From: Burkholderiales bacterium
GTDB taxonomy: Bacteria > Pseudomonadota > Gammaproteobacteria > Burkholderiales > Burkholderiaceae_C
NCBI GenBank assembly: GCA_016213205.1
Contig: JACRAZ010000017.1
Span: forward strand, 1 to 64,000
Length of the DNA: 64,000 nt
Reading direction: 5' to 3'
The notes beneath the pieces were generated by a model, which saw nothing but the letters and a program-made list of their open reading frames with translations, made no database searches and was not told where the DNA came from. The position numbers and the translations under genes were made by a program. Shown piece after piece: positions 27,527 to 42,190 of this stretch; the stretch's first letter is position 1; every line of letters starts with the position of its first letter.

Positions 27527-27934
27527 ATGAAGTCAAAACCAGTTCTTTGCCTTGAAGACGTGCGTGCCGTGGCCCAGGCGGCCGAACAGGAAGCGCGGAC
27601 GCACGGCTGGGCCGTGAGCATCGCGATCGTCGATGATGGTGGCCACCTGATGTGGCTGCAGCGCCTGGACGGCGCCGCACCGATATCGGCCGAGATCGCG
27701 CCCGCCAAGGCCCGGACAGCGGCGGTGGGTCGGCGCGAAAGCAAAGTCTACGAGGACATGATCAACCAGGGGCGTACGTCCTTTCTCAGCGTGCCGGCCC
27801 TCGAGGGCATGCTCGAGGGCGGGGTGCCGATCATGTCGGAAGGGCACTGCCTGGGCGCCGTGGGCGTGAGTGGCGTGAAATCCAGCGAAGACGCCCAGAT
27901 CGCACGCGCCGGCATTGCGTCCTTGGGGCTGTGA
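27527..27934 (+). CDS. GlcG/HbpS-like (DUF336) protein
   Basis: The 135-residue protein matches the Haem_degrading/GlcG/HbpS family throughout: a helix LEDVRAVAQAAEQEA, the strand-turn VSIAIVDDGGHLMWLQRLDGA, and GVPIMSEGHCLGAVGVSG with the typical closing SEDAQIARAG helix. Members bind haem or small cofactors and are often accessory to glycolate or redox pathways. The substrate here is unknown. The gene stands alone, divergent from the BI-1 gene and about 195 nt before carA. Confidence 0.85.
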   Translation: MKSKPVLCLEDVRAVAQAAEQEARTHGWAVSIAIVDDGGHLMWLQRLDGAAPISAEIAPAKARTAAVGRRESKVYEDMINQGRTSFLSVPALEGMLEGGVPIMSEGHCLGAVGVSGVKSSEDAQIARAGIASLGL

Positions 27935-28129
27935 CGAGGCGGCTCGACAGGCCGCGATGAGGGTGATGCTGGCTCGGGCAAACCCGAAGCGGCTATACTT
28001 CGAAGGTTTACCCGCCACCACCGCAGCCTAGCGAAACTCCTTCAGAAGTTTCCCCCTCCGGACTTCCGGTGCGGCGCCTCGTGCGCCGCGGAGCGAAGCT
28101 GGGTGTGCGCGACTTCCGGAGCCATTGTC

Positions 28130-32537
<4,408 letters not shown>

Positions 32538-32622
32538 ACTCCGCCGCACGCATGCCGCCGCAGGCGCTTACCTTTCGGGGGGCGCCAGCGGCGCTTTCAT
32601 TTTGCTCACCTGTTTTGCGATC

Positions 32623-33099
32623 ATGACCACCATTCCCCTGACCAAGCGTGGCGCCGAAAAGCTGAAGGAAGAACTGCAGCGGCTCAAGAGCGTGGAACGC
32701 CACGCGGTGATCCAGGCGATCGCCGAGGCCCGCGCCCAAGGGGACCTGTCTGAAAACGCCGAGTACGACGCGGCCAAGGACAAGCAGGGCTTCATTGAAG
32801 GCCGCATCCTTGAAATCGAAGGCAAGCTCGCGGCTGCGCAGGTGATCGATCCCACCACCCTCGATGCCGGTGGCCGCGTGGTGTTTGGTGCCACCGTGGA
32901 CCTGGAAGAGGAGGCCTCGGGGCAGGAGGTGACCTACCAGATCGTCGGTGATGATGAGGCGGACCTCAAGAAGGGCCTGATCTCCATCAGTTCGCCCATC
33001 GCCCGCGCGATGATCGGCAAGGAAGCCGGCGATGTGGCCGAAGTGCAGGCGCCGGGCGGGATCAAGCGCTACGAGATCGTGGAAGTCCGTTACGTCTGA
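32623..33099 (+). CDS. greA: Transcription elongation factor GreA
   Basis: GreA rescues backtracked RNA polymerase by stimulating transcript cleavage. The 158-residue protein has the N-terminal coiled coil with acidic tip ([20 protein letters not shown]) and a C-terminal FKBP-like domain ([18 protein letters not shown]). The ATG at 32623 gives the standard start [10 protein letters not shown]. The first seven residues of the longer frame are not conserved. It lies 85 nt after carB. A weak hairpin with a T-rich tail at about 32582-32604 may attenuate read-through. Confidence 0.97.
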   Translation: MTTIPLTKRGAEKLKEELQRLKSVERHAVIQAIAEARAQGDLSENAEYDAAKDKQGFIEGRILEIEGKLAAAQVIDPTTLDAGGRVVFGATVDLEEEASGQEVTYQIVGDDEADLKKGLISISSPIARAMIGKEAGDVAEVQAPGGIKRYEIVEVRYV

Positions 33100-33101
33100 T
33101 C

Positions 33102-33542
33102 ATGCTGCAACGCTGGCTCTGCCTGCTGCCGGCGATGTGGGCGGGTGCGTTGATCTGCGTGGCCGGCATTGCCACGCCCGCACCCTTTGCCACACTGGCC
33201 ACGGTCGATGCCGGCCGGGTGGTGGCCCGGGTACTTGCCCAGGAAGCGTGGCTCAGCCTTGCCATGGCGCTGCTGCTGCTGGCAATGGAACGGCGGGTGG
33301 CCCGCGAGCGCGCCGCGGCCGGGCAGGGCTCGGTGCTCAGCACCGAGATGCTGATGCTGCTGGGCACGCTGTTCTGTACCGTCGCCGGCTATTTCGGCAT
33401 CCAGCCGCTGCTGCCAGCGGCCCGCGCCGGGCTGGGTGCTTTCAGCTTCGGCCAGTTGCACGCCGGCAGCACGGTCTTGTTCGGGATCAAGGTGCTGCTG
33501 GTGCTCGGGCTGGCCTGGCGAGCAAGCCGCCGCTGCGCCTGA
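33102..33542 (+). CDS. DUF4149 membrane protein
   Basis: The 146-residue protein has four predicted membrane helices (around LLPAMWAGALICVAGIATPA, EAWLSLAMALLLLAME, MLMLLGTLFCTVAGYFG and TVLFGIKVLLVLGLAW). Its layout matches the DUF4149 family, which in many betaproteobacteria sits between greA and yhbY. The function is unknown. It starts 2 nt after the greA stop and is probably co-transcribed with it. Confidence 0.85.
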   Translation: MLQRWLCLLPAMWAGALICVAGIATPAPFATLATVDAGRVVARVLAQEAWLSLAMALLLLAMERRVARERAAAGQGSVLSTEMLMLLGTLFCTVAGYFGIQPLLPAARAGLGAFSFGQLHAGSTVLFGIKVLLVLGLAWRASRRCA

Positions 33543-33553
33543 GCGCCAGCCCG

Positions 33554-34027
33554 TCAGTCCTGAGCCTTCTTCTTGACGCTGGTGACGCGTGGCTTGGCGC
33601 GCTTGATCGAGCCCCCAGCGGTGACACGCTGGTTGCCATACACCTTGACCTTCTTGACCTGGGGTCGGTGGTGCGGGCTCTTGGAGAACTTCAGCAGCTT
33701 CACCACTCTCGGCCCAGGCTTGCGGTCTTCGCGCTCGGTCTTCTCTTTGGGTGGAATGGGCCGCCAGAGCACCAACAGCTTGCCGATGTGCTGCACGGGC
33801 GCGGCGCCCAGCTTGTCGGCCAACGTGGCCAGGGCGGCTTCCCGCTCCTCGCGGGCGTCAGAGAACACGCGCACCTTGATCAGCCCGTGGGCCTTCAGGG
33901 CAGCATCGGTTTCCTTCAGCACCGCGGGCGTGAGCCCCTCGGCGCCGATCAGCACCACCGGATCGAGGTGGTGCGCCTCGCCGCGCATTTCCTTGCGCTG
34001 GGCGGGTGTCAGTTGAATTGCAGGCAT
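33554..34027 (-). CDS. yhbY: YhbY-family RNA-binding protein (CRM domain)
   Basis: The N-terminal 95 residues form a CRS1/YhbY domain: [20 protein letters not shown], the [14 protein letters not shown] segment and the conserved strand GKLLVLWRP. YhbY associates with pre-50S particles. The protein continues for about 60 Lys/Arg-rich residues that the E. coli protein lacks, probably an extra RNA-contacting tail. It is divergent from rlmE, with only 20 nt between the start codons, and convergent with the DUF4149 gene. Confidence 0.92.
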   Translation of the reverse strand: MPAIQLTPAQRKEMRGEAHHLDPVVLIGAEGLTPAVLKETDAALKAHGLIKVRVFSDAREEREAALATLADKLGAAPVQHIGKLLVLWRPIPPKEKTEREDRKPGPRVVKLLKFSKSPHHRPQVKKVKVYGNQRVTAGGSIKRAKPRVTSVKKKAQD

Positions 34028-34047
34028 CGCCGTATTATCCGCTCGCA

Positions 34048-34716
34048 ATGAAAATCAAGACGAAGAGCAAGAAAGTCAACAAGGCCTGGCTGCAGGATCA
34101 CATGTCGGATCCTTACGTGCGGCAGGCTCAACGCGAGGGATACCGCGCGCGCGCGGCGTACAAACTCAAGGAAATCGACGAGTCGCTGGGGTTGATCAAG
34201 CCTGGTCAGGTCGTCGTGGATCTCGGCTCAGCCCCGGGCGCCTGGAGCCAGTACCTGAGGCGCTGTTTTGCGCCGCGGGTGGCTGGCACCGGCGGGGCTG
34301 CCGTGGGTGAACTGGACGGCACCATCATCGCGCTGGACCTGTTGCCGATGGAGCCGATCGAAGGTGTGCTGTTCATCCAGGGTGATTTCCGCGAGGAGTC
34401 GGTTGCAGCGCAGCTGGACGAGGCAGTGGGCGGCCGCGCTGTCGACCTGGTGGTCTCAGACATGGCGCCGAACCTGTCGGGCATCGAGTCGTCGGATGCT
34501 GCGCGCATCGAGCACCTGATCGAACTGGCGATCGAGTTCTGCGGCCGTCACCTCAAGCCGGGTGGCGCGCTGGTGGCCAAGGTCTTCCATGGCAGCGGAT
34601 ACAGCCAGCTGGTGGAACGTTTCAAGAAGACGTTCCGGGTGGTCAAGGCCATCAAGCCCAAGGCATCACGTGACAAATCAGCCGAAACCTTTCTGGTCGG
34701 CATTGGTCTGAAGTGA
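34048..34716 (+). CDS. rlmE: 23S rRNA 2'-O-ribose methyltransferase RlmE
   Basis: RlmE (FtsJ/RrmJ) methylates U2552 of 23S rRNA late in 50S assembly. The 222-residue protein has the RNA-binding N-terminus ([32 protein letters not shown]) and SAM motif [16 protein letters not shown]. The catalytic K-D-K-E set is visible as the Lys in AAYKL, Asp in VVSDMAPN, Lys in LVAKVFHG and Glu in SAETFLVG. An insert of about 15 Gly/Ala-rich residues follows the first Rossmann helix. It pairs with ftsH downstream as in E. coli. Confidence 0.95.
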   Translation: MKIKTKSKKVNKAWLQDHMSDPYVRQAQREGYRARAAYKLKEIDESLGLIKPGQVVVDLGSAPGAWSQYLRRCFAPRVAGTGGAAVGELDGTIIALDLLPMEPIEGVLFIQGDFREESVAAQLDEAVGGRAVDLVVSDMAPNLSGIESSDAARIEHLIELAIEFCGRHLKPGGALVAKVFHGSGYSQLVERFKKTFRVVKAIKPKASRDKSAETFLVGIGLK

Positions 34717-34808
34717 CGCGCCAGTCGCCGTGGGCTTGATTTTGCGATGGGTCGAAAAGGATCGCGATTTCCCCTTTTCACGCGGGGCCGGATCGAAATC
34801 ACGAGCCA

Positions 34809-34834
34809 CTTGACTCGAATAGAATCGGCCCCAT
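34809..34834 (+). promoter_or_regulatory. Heat-shock (sigma-32/RpoH) promoter of ftsH
   Basis: CTTGAC (34809-34814) and CCCCAT (34829-34834) are separated by 14 nt, with a T two bases after CCCCAT. This is close to the RpoH consensus of CTTGAA, 13-15 nt and CCCCATNT. It lies about 80 nt before the ftsH start codon. Confidence 0.8.
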
Positions 34835-34911
34835 CTGCCCGTTTCAGTGGGCGGTGCGCCGGAGGACTGTGCGAAGCGCCTGCATGAACGGAATTGGCTG
34901 AAGGAGCCGCG

Positions 34912-36816
34912 GTGAATAATCAATGGTTCTCGAAGGTTGCTGTCTGGCTCGTGATCGCACTCGTGCTGTTCACGGTGTTCAAGCAGTTCGACCGCGGGGT
35001 GGCGCAGGGTGCACAGATCGGTTATTCCGATTTCCTGGAAGAGGTTCGCGCCAAGCGGATCAAGTCGGTCACGCTGCAGGAAGGCTACGGCAGTTCCGAG
35101 ATCATCGCGATCACGACCGATGACAAGAAGATCCGCTCCACCGCCACCACGCTCGATCGTGGCCTCGTGGGAGACCTGATCAAGAACGACGTCAAGTTCG
35201 ACGTCAAGCCCCGTGAAGAGCCTTCGCTGCTGATGAGCCTGCTGATCAGCTGGGGCCCCATGCTGCTGCTGATCGGCGTCTGGGTCTACTTCATGCGTCA
35301 GATGCAGGGCGGCGGCAAGGGCGGCGCCTTCAGCTTCGGCAAGAGCCGGGCGCGCATGCTCGACGAGAGCAACAACGCGATCACGTTCGCCGACGTGGCG
35401 GGCTGCGATGAGGCCAAGGAAGAGGTCAAGGAACTGGTCGACTTCCTGAAGGACCCGCAGAAGTTCCAGAAGCTGGGCGGGCGCATCCCGCGCGGCGTGC
35501 TGATGGTGGGCCCCCCGGGAACCGGCAAGACCTTGCTTGCCAAGGCCATCGCCGGTGAGGCCAAGGTGCCGTTCTTCTCGATTTCCGGCTCCGACTTCGT
35601 CGAGATGTTCGTCGGCGTGGGCGCCGCCCGCGTGCGGGACATGTTCGAGCAGGCGAAGAAGAGTGCGCCGTGCATCATCTTCGTCGACGAAATCGATGCG
35701 GTCGGGCGTCACCGTGGCGCTGGCCTTGGGGGCGGCAACGACGAACGCGAGCAGACGCTGAACCAGATGCTCGTCGAGATGGATGGTTTCGAAACCAATC
35801 TGGGTGTCATCGTGATGGCGGCGACCAACCGGCCCGACATCCTGGACCCGGCGCTGTTGCGCCCGGGCCGCTTCGATCGCCAGGTCTACGTCACGCTGCC
35901 CGATGTTCGCGGCCGCGAGCAGATCCTGAACGTGCACATGCGCAAGGTGCCGATCGGCCAGGACATCCGGGCCGACATCCTGGCCCGCGGGACGCCTGGC
36001 TTCTCCGGTGCTGATCTGGCCAACCTTGTCAACGAGGCGGCCCTGTTCGCCGCGCGCCGCAATGGCCGCGTGGTGGAGATGGTCGACTTCGAGAAGGCCA
36101 AGGACAAGATCATGATGGGCCCCGAGCGCAAGTCCATGATCATGCCCGAGGAGGAGCGCAAGAACACCGCGTACCACGAGGCCGGTCATGCGCTGGTCGC
36201 GCGCCTGATGCCCAAGACCGACCCGGTGCACAAGGTGACCATCATTCCGCGTGGCCGTGCGCTGGGCGTGACGATGCAACTGCCCGAAGGCGACCGCTAC
36301 AGCATGGACAAGGAGCGCATGCTGTCGACCATCTCCGTGCTGTTCGGCGGCCGCATCGCGGAGGAGGTGTTCATGAACCAGATGACCACCGGTGCCAGCA
36401 ACGACTTCGAGCGTGCCACCCAGATCGCCCGCGACATGGTCACCCGCTATGGCATGACGGATGAACTCGGCCCGATGGTGTATGCCGAGAACGAGGGCGA
36501 GGTCTTCCTCGGTCGTTCGATCACCAAGCAGGTCAATGTGTCCGAGCAGACGATGCAGAAGGTCGACCACGAGATCCGTCGCATCATCGATGAGCAGTAC
36601 GCCATGGCGCGGCGGCTGATCGAGGACAACAAGGACAAGATGCATGCGATGGCCACGGCCTTGCTCGAATGGGAAACCATCGACGGCGAGCAGATCGAGG
36701 ACATCATGGGTGGCAAGCCACCGCGGCCACCCAAGGACTGGACGCCGCCGGCCTCACGCCCCAGCGGGCCGAGCACGCCGGTCAATCCGGACGGGGCCCC
36801 GGCCACCGCGGCCTGA
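34912..36816 (+). CDS. ftsH: ATP-dependent zinc metalloprotease FtsH
   Basis: FtsH is a membrane-anchored AAA+ protease that degrades RpoH, LpxC and damaged membrane proteins. The 634-residue protein has two membrane helices ([12 protein letters not shown] and [20 protein letters not shown]) around a periplasmic domain. The AAA module has Walker A GPPGTGKT (Lys near 206), [15 protein letters not shown] and the SRH. The zinc site is HEAGH at about 422-426. The C-terminus is Pro-rich and not conserved. The GTG at 34912 is chosen because AAGGAG lies 5 nt upstream and it gives the family start [11 protein letters not shown]. An RpoH-type promoter lies upstream. Confidence 0.97.
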   Translation: MNNQWFSKVAVWLVIALVLFTVFKQFDRGVAQGAQIGYSDFLEEVRAKRIKSVTLQEGYGSSEIIAITTDDKKIRSTATTLDRGLVGDLIKNDVKFDVKPREEPSLLMSLLISWGPMLLLIGVWVYFMRQMQGGGKGGAFSFGKSRARMLDESNNAITFADVAGCDEAKEEVKELVDFLKDPQKFQKLGGRIPRGVLMVGPPGTGKTLLAKAIAGEAKVPFFSISGSDFVEMFVGVGAARVRDMFEQAKKSAPCIIFVDEIDAVGRHRGAGLGGGNDEREQTLNQMLVEMDGFETNLGVIVMAATNRPDILDPALLRPGRFDRQVYVTLPDVRGREQILNVHMRKVPIGQDIRADILARGTPGFSGADLANLVNEAALFAARRNGRVVEMVDFEKAKDKIMMGPERKSMIMPEEERKNTAYHEAGHALVARLMPKTDPVHKVTIIPRGRALGVTMQLPEGDRYSMDKERMLSTISVLFGGRIAEEVFMNQMTTGASNDFERATQIARDMVTRYGMTDELGPMVYAENEGEVFLGRSITKQVNVSEQTMQKVDHEIRRIIDEQYAMARRLIEDNKDKMHAMATALLEWETIDGEQIEDIMGGKPPRPPKDWTPPASRPSGPSTPVNPDGAPATAA

Positions 36817-36838
36817 GATCCATCCTCCGCACCGAACA

Positions 36839-36860
36839 ACGGGGCCCGACCGGGCCCCGT
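36839..36860 (+). terminator. Hairpin after ftsH
   Basis: A 9-bp GC-rich stem (36839-36847 with 36852-36860) closes a GACC loop and is followed by CTTCATT. The T-tract is weak and folP starts 9 nt later, so it may only attenuate transcription. Confidence 0.6.
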
Positions 36861-36868
36861 CTTCATTG

Positions 36869-37699
36869 ATGTACTGGCAGACCACACGTTTCCGCCTCGA
36901 CCTGGCGCGTCCGCTGGTGATGGGGATCGTCAACGTGACGCCCGATTCGTTTTCGGACGGCGGCCGCTTTGCCGAGGCTGACCTGGCGCGCCGGCGCTGC
37001 GAGCAGTTGCTGGAAGAAGGGGCGGACATTCTGGACGTCGGGGGCGAGTCGACGCGCCCCGGCGCCCGGCAGCCCGATGCGGACGAGGAACTTGCCCGGG
37101 TCTTGCCGGCACTGCGCCATGCGGTGACGCTGGGCGTGCCCGTGTCGGTGGACACCAGTCGCCCCGAGGTGATCAGCGCTGCGCTCGACCTGGGGGTGGA
37201 CATCATCAACGACGTTCGCGCCCTGCAGCGACCACATGCACTGGCGGCGGTGGCGCGTTCCAGCAGTGCGGGCGTGTGCCTGATGCACATGCGTGGCGAG
37301 CCAGGGACAATGCAGCAGGACACGGACTACGACGACGTCGTCGCCGAGGTGGCTGCATTTCTGGATGGCCGCTTGCGTGAAGTATTGAGCGCTGGCATTG
37401 CGCCGGACCGGGTTGTGCTGGATCCCGGCATCGGTTTCGCCAAGCTGCCCGAGCACAATTGGGCGCTGCTGCGGCGGCAAGCCGAGTTGCTCGCCCTGGG
37501 TCGGCCACTGCTGGTGGGTTGGTCACGCAAATCGACACTGGGCGCGCTGACAGGGCGACCGGCAGGCGATCGGCTTGCGGCCAGCGTGGCGGCCGCGCTG
37601 GCGGCTGTTGAGCGCGGGGCACGCATCGTGCGCGTACACGATGTTGCTGCCACGGTGGATGCACTGAAGGTCTGGCATGCCGCGCGCCTGCCGTCCTAG
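36869..37699 (+). CDS. folP: Dihydropteroate synthase
   Basis: FolP joins p-aminobenzoate to hydroxymethyl-dihydropterin diphosphate in folate synthesis and is the sulfonamide target. The 276-residue TIM-barrel protein shows [42 protein letters not shown] and the C-terminal GWSRKSTLG motif. No clear Shine-Dalgarno precedes the ATG. The preceding hairpin would include part of the leader. It continues the ftsH-folP-glmM order. Confidence 0.95.
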   Translation: MYWQTTRFRLDLARPLVMGIVNVTPDSFSDGGRFAEADLARRRCEQLLEEGADILDVGGESTRPGARQPDADEELARVLPALRHAVTLGVPVSVDTSRPEVISAALDLGVDIINDVRALQRPHALAAVARSSSAGVCLMHMRGEPGTMQQDTDYDDVVAEVAAFLDGRLREVLSAGIAPDRVVLDPGIGFAKLPEHNWALLRRQAELLALGRPLLVGWSRKSTLGALTGRPAGDRLAASVAAALAAVERGARIVRVHDVAATVDALKVWHAARLPS

Positions 37700-37718
37700 T
37701 TCAAAGAGGTCACACAGC

Positions 37719-39050
37719 ATGGCGCGACAGTATTTCGGCACCGACGGCATTCGCGGTGAGGTGGGCCAATCTCCGATCACGCCGGATTTCATGTTGCGGC
37801 TCGGGCACGCGGTGGGTCGCGTGTTGCGGCGCAATGCAGCGCGTCCGGTGGTGCTGATCGGCAAGGACACGCGCATCTCCGGCTACATGATCGAGTCATC
37901 GCTGGAGGCGGGGCTCGCGTCGGCAGGCGTCGACACCTTGCTCACCGGGCCGCTGCCCACGCCAGGCGTGGCGTATCTCACCCGTGCGCTGCGGCTGGAC
38001 CTGGGCATCGTCATCAGCGCATCGCACAACCCGTACCAGGACAACGGCGTCAAGTTCTTCTCGGCCAAGGGCGAGAAGCTCCCGGACGACTGGGAACTGG
38101 AGGTCGAGGCCGCGCTGAACGAGCCGCCCCAATGGGTGAACGCGGCCTCGCTTGGCAAGGCGCGTCGGGTGGAGGACGCGCGGGGCCGCTACATCGAGTT
38201 CTGCAAGAGCACGGTCGGGAATGACCTGTCGCTGCGAGGCATGAAGGTGGTGGTGGACGCGGCCCATGGCGCCGCCTACCACGTTGCGCCGGACGTGTTC
38301 CATGAGCTGGGTGCGGAGGTGGTGACGATCGGCTGCCAGCCCGACGGCATCAACATCAACGACGGCGTGGGGGCGACGGCGCCGCAGGCGTTGGTGGCCG
38401 CCGTGGCCCGGCATGGCGCGGATTACGGCGTGGCGCTCGATGGCGATGCCGATCGGCTACAGATGGTGGACCGCAACGGCCGCCTGTTCAACGGCGACGA
38501 GTTGCTCTATGTGATGGTGGCCGATCGCCTCGCGCAGGGCCTTCCCGTGCCGGGGGCCGTCGGCACACTGATGACGAACATGGCCGTCGAGCTGGCGCTG
38601 AAGGACCGTCAGGTCGAGTTGGTGCGGGCCAAGGTGGGCGACCGCTACGTGCTGGAGGAACTGTCGTCCCGCGGCTGGCTGCTGGGCGGCGAAAGTTCGG
38701 GTCACCTGTTGGCGTTGGACAAGCACACCACGGGTGACGGCATCGTCAGTGCCCTGCAGGTGCTGCAGGCCGTGCAACGCGCACGCGCCTGTCTGCCGGA
38801 CCTGCTGGCCGGCGTGACGCTGTTCCCGCAGACGTTGCTGAACGTGCGCCTGTCGGGCCAGGGCGACTGGCGGCAGAACCGTCGATTGCAGGCCGAGACA
38901 CGGGCGGTCGAGGAAGAACTGGCCGGGCAGGGCCGCGTGCTGATCCGTGCCTCCGGCACCGAGCCCGTGTTGCGTGTGATGGTCGAAGCCCGTGATGGCG
39001 CGATGGCCACGGGCCTGGCGCAGCGCCTCGCATCGGCCGCTGCAGGTTGA
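37719..39050 (+). CDS. glmM: Phosphoglucosamine mutase
   Basis: GlmM interconverts glucosamine-6-P and glucosamine-1-P for UDP-GlcNAc and cell-wall synthesis. The 443-residue protein has the start YFGTDGIRG, the phosphoserine loop [16 protein letters not shown], the metal loop [12 protein letters not shown], the sugar loop GGESSGH and the phosphate-binding loop [12 protein letters not shown]. The ATG at 37719 starts the conserved sequence. It lies 19 nt after folP. Confidence 0.97.
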   Translation: MARQYFGTDGIRGEVGQSPITPDFMLRLGHAVGRVLRRNAARPVVLIGKDTRISGYMIESSLEAGLASAGVDTLLTGPLPTPGVAYLTRALRLDLGIVISASHNPYQDNGVKFFSAKGEKLPDDWELEVEAALNEPPQWVNAASLGKARRVEDARGRYIEFCKSTVGNDLSLRGMKVVVDAAHGAAYHVAPDVFHELGAEVVTIGCQPDGININDGVGATAPQALVAAVARHGADYGVALDGDADRLQMVDRNGRLFNGDELLYVMVADRLAQGLPVPGAVGTLMTNMAVELALKDRQVELVRAKVGDRYVLEELSSRGWLLGGESSGHLLALDKHTTGDGIVSALQVLQAVQRARACLPDLLAGVTLFPQTLLNVRLSGQGDWRQNRRLQAETRAVEEELAGQGRVLIRASGTEPVLRVMVEARDGAMATGLAQRLASAAAG

Positions 39051-39085
39051 TCAGACGGCGCGACGCCGGACGGCTTCAGGGGTCG

Positions 39086-39122
39086 TGTGACAGTCGTCGG
39101 ACGGTCATGTGACAGTCGTCGG
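39086..39122 (-). repeat. Two 15-bp direct repeats upstream of pstS, Pho-box-like on the minus strand
   Basis: The 15-mer TGTGACAGTCGTCGG occurs at 39086-39100 and 39108-39122, 22 bp apart. Read on the minus strand each gives CTGTCAC, the PhoB half-site. A weaker CCGTCCG falls midway, so the three elements are spaced at the 11-bp period of Pho boxes. Confidence 0.55.
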
Positions 39123-39144
39123 CGACCGCGCCGAACATGACAGG

Positions 39145-39178
39145 GCGTCACGCCGTTGTCACATCGCCTGCATAGAGT
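39145..39178 (+). promoter_or_regulatory. Pho box and promoter of the pst operon
   Basis: GCGTCAC (39145-39151) and TTGTCAC (39156-39162) are direct half-sites exactly 11 bp apart, matching the PhoB half-site CTGTCAT/C. Ten bases later is TAGAGT (39173-39178), a -10-like element. This is the classic layout in which a Pho box replaces the -35. The pstS start codon lies about 50 nt downstream, and PhoB is encoded in the same operon. Confidence 0.75.
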
Positions 39179-39230
39179 GCTGGACATGTCCAAGGGACAG
39201 GTTTGCCAACACTCCTGCGAAAGGCGAAAC

Positions 39231-40265
39231 ATGAATTCCAAGCTCATGGGTGCAGCACTGGTCGCTGCCGCTCTGCTACCGCTGTCGGCCCACGCCGACG
39301 AAGTCACCGGCGCGGGTGCCACGTTCCCGGCGCCCGTGTACGCCAAGTGGGCGGACCTTTACAACAAGGCCACCGGGCATCGCATCAACTACCAGTCGGT
39401 GGGATCGGGGGCAGGCATCAAGCAGATCAAGTCGAAGACGGTCGATTTCGGCGCATCCGACATGCCGTTGAAGGATGAAGAGCTGGCCAAGGACGGGTTG
39501 TTCCAGTTCCCCACCGTCATTGGTGGTGTGGTGCCGGTGGTCAACATCCAGGGCATCCAGCCCGGCCAGATCAAGCTGACTGGCCAGGTGCTCGGCGACA
39601 TCTTCCTGGGCAAGATCACCAAATGGAACGACAGTGCCATCACGAGCCTGAACCCGGGCGTGAGCCTGCCGGATGCCGCGATCTCGGTCGTTCGGCGCGC
39701 TGATGGCTCCGGCACCACCTTCATCTTCACCAACTACCTGTCGAAGGTGAACGCCGACTGGAAGGCCAAGGTCGGTGAGGGCACGGCCGTCAACTGGCCG
39801 GCCGGTGCAGGGGGCAAGGGCAACGAAGGTGTCTCGGCCTTCGTGCAGCGGCTGCCCAATTCCATTGGCTATGTGGAATATGCCTACGCCAAGCAGAACA
39901 AGATGGCCCATGTCCTGATGAAGAACCAGGCCGGCGCCTTCGTGCCGCCGGACGACCTGAACTTCAAGGCCGCAGCAGCAGGCGCCGACTGGAGCAAGAC
40001 TTTCTACCAGGTGCTGACCGAGCAGCCTGGCAAGGACTCGTGGCCCTTGACCGGTGCGACGTTCATCCTGATGCACAAGGTGCAGGACAAGCCTGCCCAG
40101 GCCACTGCCACGCTGAAGTTCTTCGACTGGGCTTACGGCAATGGCGACAAGACCGCCGCGGAACTCGAGTACGTGCCCTTGCCGGACAGCGTCAAGGCGC
40201 TGATCCACAAGCAGTGGGCGTCGGAGGTGAAGGACGCCGCCGGCAAGCCTGTGGCCGCGAAGTAA
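39231..40265 (+). CDS. pstS: Phosphate ABC transporter substrate-binding protein PstS
   Basis: This 344-residue periplasmic protein binds phosphate for the PstCAB transporter. It has a signal peptide ([20 protein letters not shown], cleavage near AHA), then the family start [14 protein letters not shown] and phosphate-contacting segments [11 protein letters not shown] and [13 protein letters not shown]. The ATG at 39231 is the first that gives a proper signal peptide. A Pho box lies upstream. Confidence 0.96.
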   Translation: MNSKLMGAALVAAALLPLSAHADEVTGAGATFPAPVYAKWADLYNKATGHRINYQSVGSGAGIKQIKSKTVDFGASDMPLKDEELAKDGLFQFPTVIGGVVPVVNIQGIQPGQIKLTGQVLGDIFLGKITKWNDSAITSLNPGVSLPDAAISVVRRADGSGTTFIFTNYLSKVNADWKAKVGEGTAVNWPAGAGGKGNEGVSAFVQRLPNSIGYVEYAYAKQNKMAHVLMKNQAGAFVPPDDLNFKAAAAGADWSKTFYQVLTEQPGKDSWPLTGATFILMHKVQDKPAQATATLKFFDWAYGNGDKTAAELEYVPLPDSVKALIHKQWASEVKDAAGKPVAAK

Positions 40266-40286
40266 GCCGACTCATCCGAGGCAGCC

Positions 40287-41309
40287 ATGGCCGCTACACT
40301 CCCCGCCAGCGCGTTCCCGGACAAGGACGAGATGGCCCGAACCCAGCCCACTGGAGGCCCCGCGCCGCGAACGATGCGCACGCCCTGGGCCGACAGGCTG
40401 TTCGCCGGGGTGGCGCTGGCAGCGGCATGCCTCACACTGGCCCTGCTGGCCGGGATCATCGTGTCGCTGGTGATCGGCGCCGCGCCTGCCATCCGCGAGT
40501 ACGGCCTGGGCTTCCTCGTGCACAGCGAGTGGGACCCGGTCGAGAACCGCTATGGCGGGCTCGTGATGATCTACGGCACCTTGGTGACATCGCTCATCGC
40601 GCTGTTGATCGCGGTGCCGGTGAGTTTTGGGATCGCGCTGTTCCTGACCGAGTTGTCGCCAGGCTGGTTGAAGAGGCCACTGGGCATAGCCATCGAGCTG
40701 CTGGCGGCCGTGCCATCCATTGTGTATGGCATGTGGGGCCTGCTCGTGTTCGGCCCCATCCTGGCGCGCTTTGTTCAGCAGCCCCTGCAGGCGGCGTTCA
40801 ATGGTGTGCCGGTGTTGGGTGCCCTGGTTTCCGGCCCGCCGGTGGGCATCGGCATCCTGTCGGCCGGCATCATCCTGGCGATCATGATCATTCCGTTCAT
40901 TGCCTCGGTGATGCGTGATGTCTTCGAGGTCACCCCGCCCATGCTGAAGGAGTCGGCCTATGGCCTGGGCTCCACCACCTGGGAGGTGGTCTATCGCATC
41001 GTCCTGCCGTACACGAAGGCGGGGGTGGTCGGCGGCATCATGCTGGGCCTGGGTCGCGCCATCGGCGAGACCATGGCGGTCACGTTCGTGATTGGCAACA
41101 TGAACCAGCTGAACTCGATCTCGGTGTTCGAGGCGGCCAACAGCATCACGTCCGCCCTCGCGAACGAATTCGCCGAGGCCGGCGAGGGCTTGCACCAGGC
41201 CTCGCTGATCTACCTGGGCCTGGTGCTGTTCTTCATCACCTTCGTCGTGCTCTCGCTGTCGAAGCTGTTGCTCGCGCAGTTGCGCAAGGGTGAAGGGAGC
41301 CGCGCATGA
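40287..41309 (+). CDS. pstC: Phosphate ABC transporter permease PstC
   Basis: The 340-residue inner-membrane permease has about six membrane helices and the ABC permease EAA-type loop ([20 protein letters not shown]). The first 40 residues are cytoplasmic and variable. An ATG at 40332 is a possible alternative, but GAGG precedes the ATG at 40287. It overlaps pstA by 4 nt (ATGA). Confidence 0.95.
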   Translation: MAATLPASAFPDKDEMARTQPTGGPAPRTMRTPWADRLFAGVALAAACLTLALLAGIIVSLVIGAAPAIREYGLGFLVHSEWDPVENRYGGLVMIYGTLVTSLIALLIAVPVSFGIALFLTELSPGWLKRPLGIAIELLAAVPSIVYGMWGLLVFGPILARFVQQPLQAAFNGVPVLGALVSGPPVGIGILSAGIILAIMIIPFIASVMRDVFEVTPPMLKESAYGLGSTTWEVVYRIVLPYTKAGVVGGIMLGLGRAIGETMAVTFVIGNMNQLNSISVFEAANSITSALANEFAEAGEGLHQASLIYLGLVLFFITFVVLSLSKLLLAQLRKGEGSRA

Positions 41310-42175
41310 CCACCATCGCAGCGCTGGACGCGTCCCGACTGCGGCACCACCGCCGGCGCAAGCTGATCAACGCCGTGGCCTTGGTGCTGTCGCTCGGGGC
41401 GATGGCCTTTGGCGTGTTCTGGCTGATCTGGATCCTGGTCGAGACAGTGCGCCTGGGCCTTGGCGGGCTGAACTTGGCGGTGTTCACCGAGATGACGCCA
41501 CCGCCCCAGGCAGACACGGGTGGTCTCGCGAACGCGATCTTCGGGTCCTTGGTGATGGTCACCCTGGCCACGGCGCTGGGCACCCCGATCGGCGTGATGG
41601 CTGGCGTGTATCTGGCCGAGTATGGCCGCAGCAACTGGTTGGGTCGCACCACCCAGTTCATCAACGACATCCTGCTGTCGGCGCCGTCGATCGTGGTCGG
41701 GCTGTTCATCTACGCCACCGTAGTGGCACGCATGAAGTCGTTCTCCGGTTGGGCCGGGGTGCTGGCGCTGGCGTTGATCGTGATCCCGGTGGTCATCCGC
41801 ACCACCGAGAACATGCTGAGCCTGATTCCGAATGCGCTGCGCGAGGCGGCGTATGCACTGGGCACACCGAAGTGGAAGGTGATCCTGTCGATCACGTTGA
41901 AGTCGGCGCGCGCAGGGGTGATCACCGGCGTCCTGCTGGCGGTGGCTCGCATCGCGGGGGAGACGGCACCGTTGCTGTTCACGGCCCTGTCCAACCAGTT
42001 CTGGACCAGCAACCTCAACCAGCCCATGGCGAGCCTGCCGGTCACGATCTTCAAGTTTGCGATGAGCCCGTACGAGAACTGGCAGAAGCTCGCCTGGGCC
42101 GGCGTGTTCCTGATCACGATGGGCGTGCTGGCGCTGAACATCCTGGCGCGCATCCTGTTCCGCAACAAGCACTGA
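41306..42175 (+). CDS. pstA: Phosphate ABC transporter permease PstA
   Basis: The 289-residue partner permease of PstC has six predicted membrane helices and the EAA-type loop ([20 protein letters not shown]). It shows the conserved [15 protein letters not shown] helix of PstA proteins. The start overlaps the pstC stop, and GAAGGGAG lies upstream as the ribosome-binding site. Confidence 0.95.
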   Translation: MTTIAALDASRLRHHRRRKLINAVALVLSLGAMAFGVFWLIWILVETVRLGLGGLNLAVFTEMTPPPQADTGGLANAIFGSLVMVTLATALGTPIGVMAGVYLAEYGRSNWLGRTTQFINDILLSAPSIVVGLFIYATVVARMKSFSGWAGVLALALIVIPVVIRTTENMLSLIPNALREAAYALGTPKWKVILSITLKSARAGVITGVLLAVARIAGETAPLLFTALSNQFWTSNLNQPMASLPVTIFKFAMSPYENWQKLAWAGVFLITMGVLALNILARILFRNKH

Positions 42176-42190
42176 CAACGAGGCATCGTG

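Noticed and set aside
27960..28000. Strong promoter before carA
   Set aside because: A TATACT at 27994-27999 is -10-like, but no acceptable -35 lies 16-18 bp upstream, so it is not listed as a feature.
34027..34048. Paired divergent promoters between yhbY and rlmE
   Set aside because: AT-rich -10-like elements are present, but the -35 spacings (13-14 or 19 bp) are poor on both strands.
34678..36645. 655-codon minus-strand frame opposite ftsH
   Set aside because: FtsH is unmistakable on the plus strand and the opposing frame has shadow composition. The same holds for 41210-43015 opposite pstA/pstB and 57519-59264 opposite the kinase gene.
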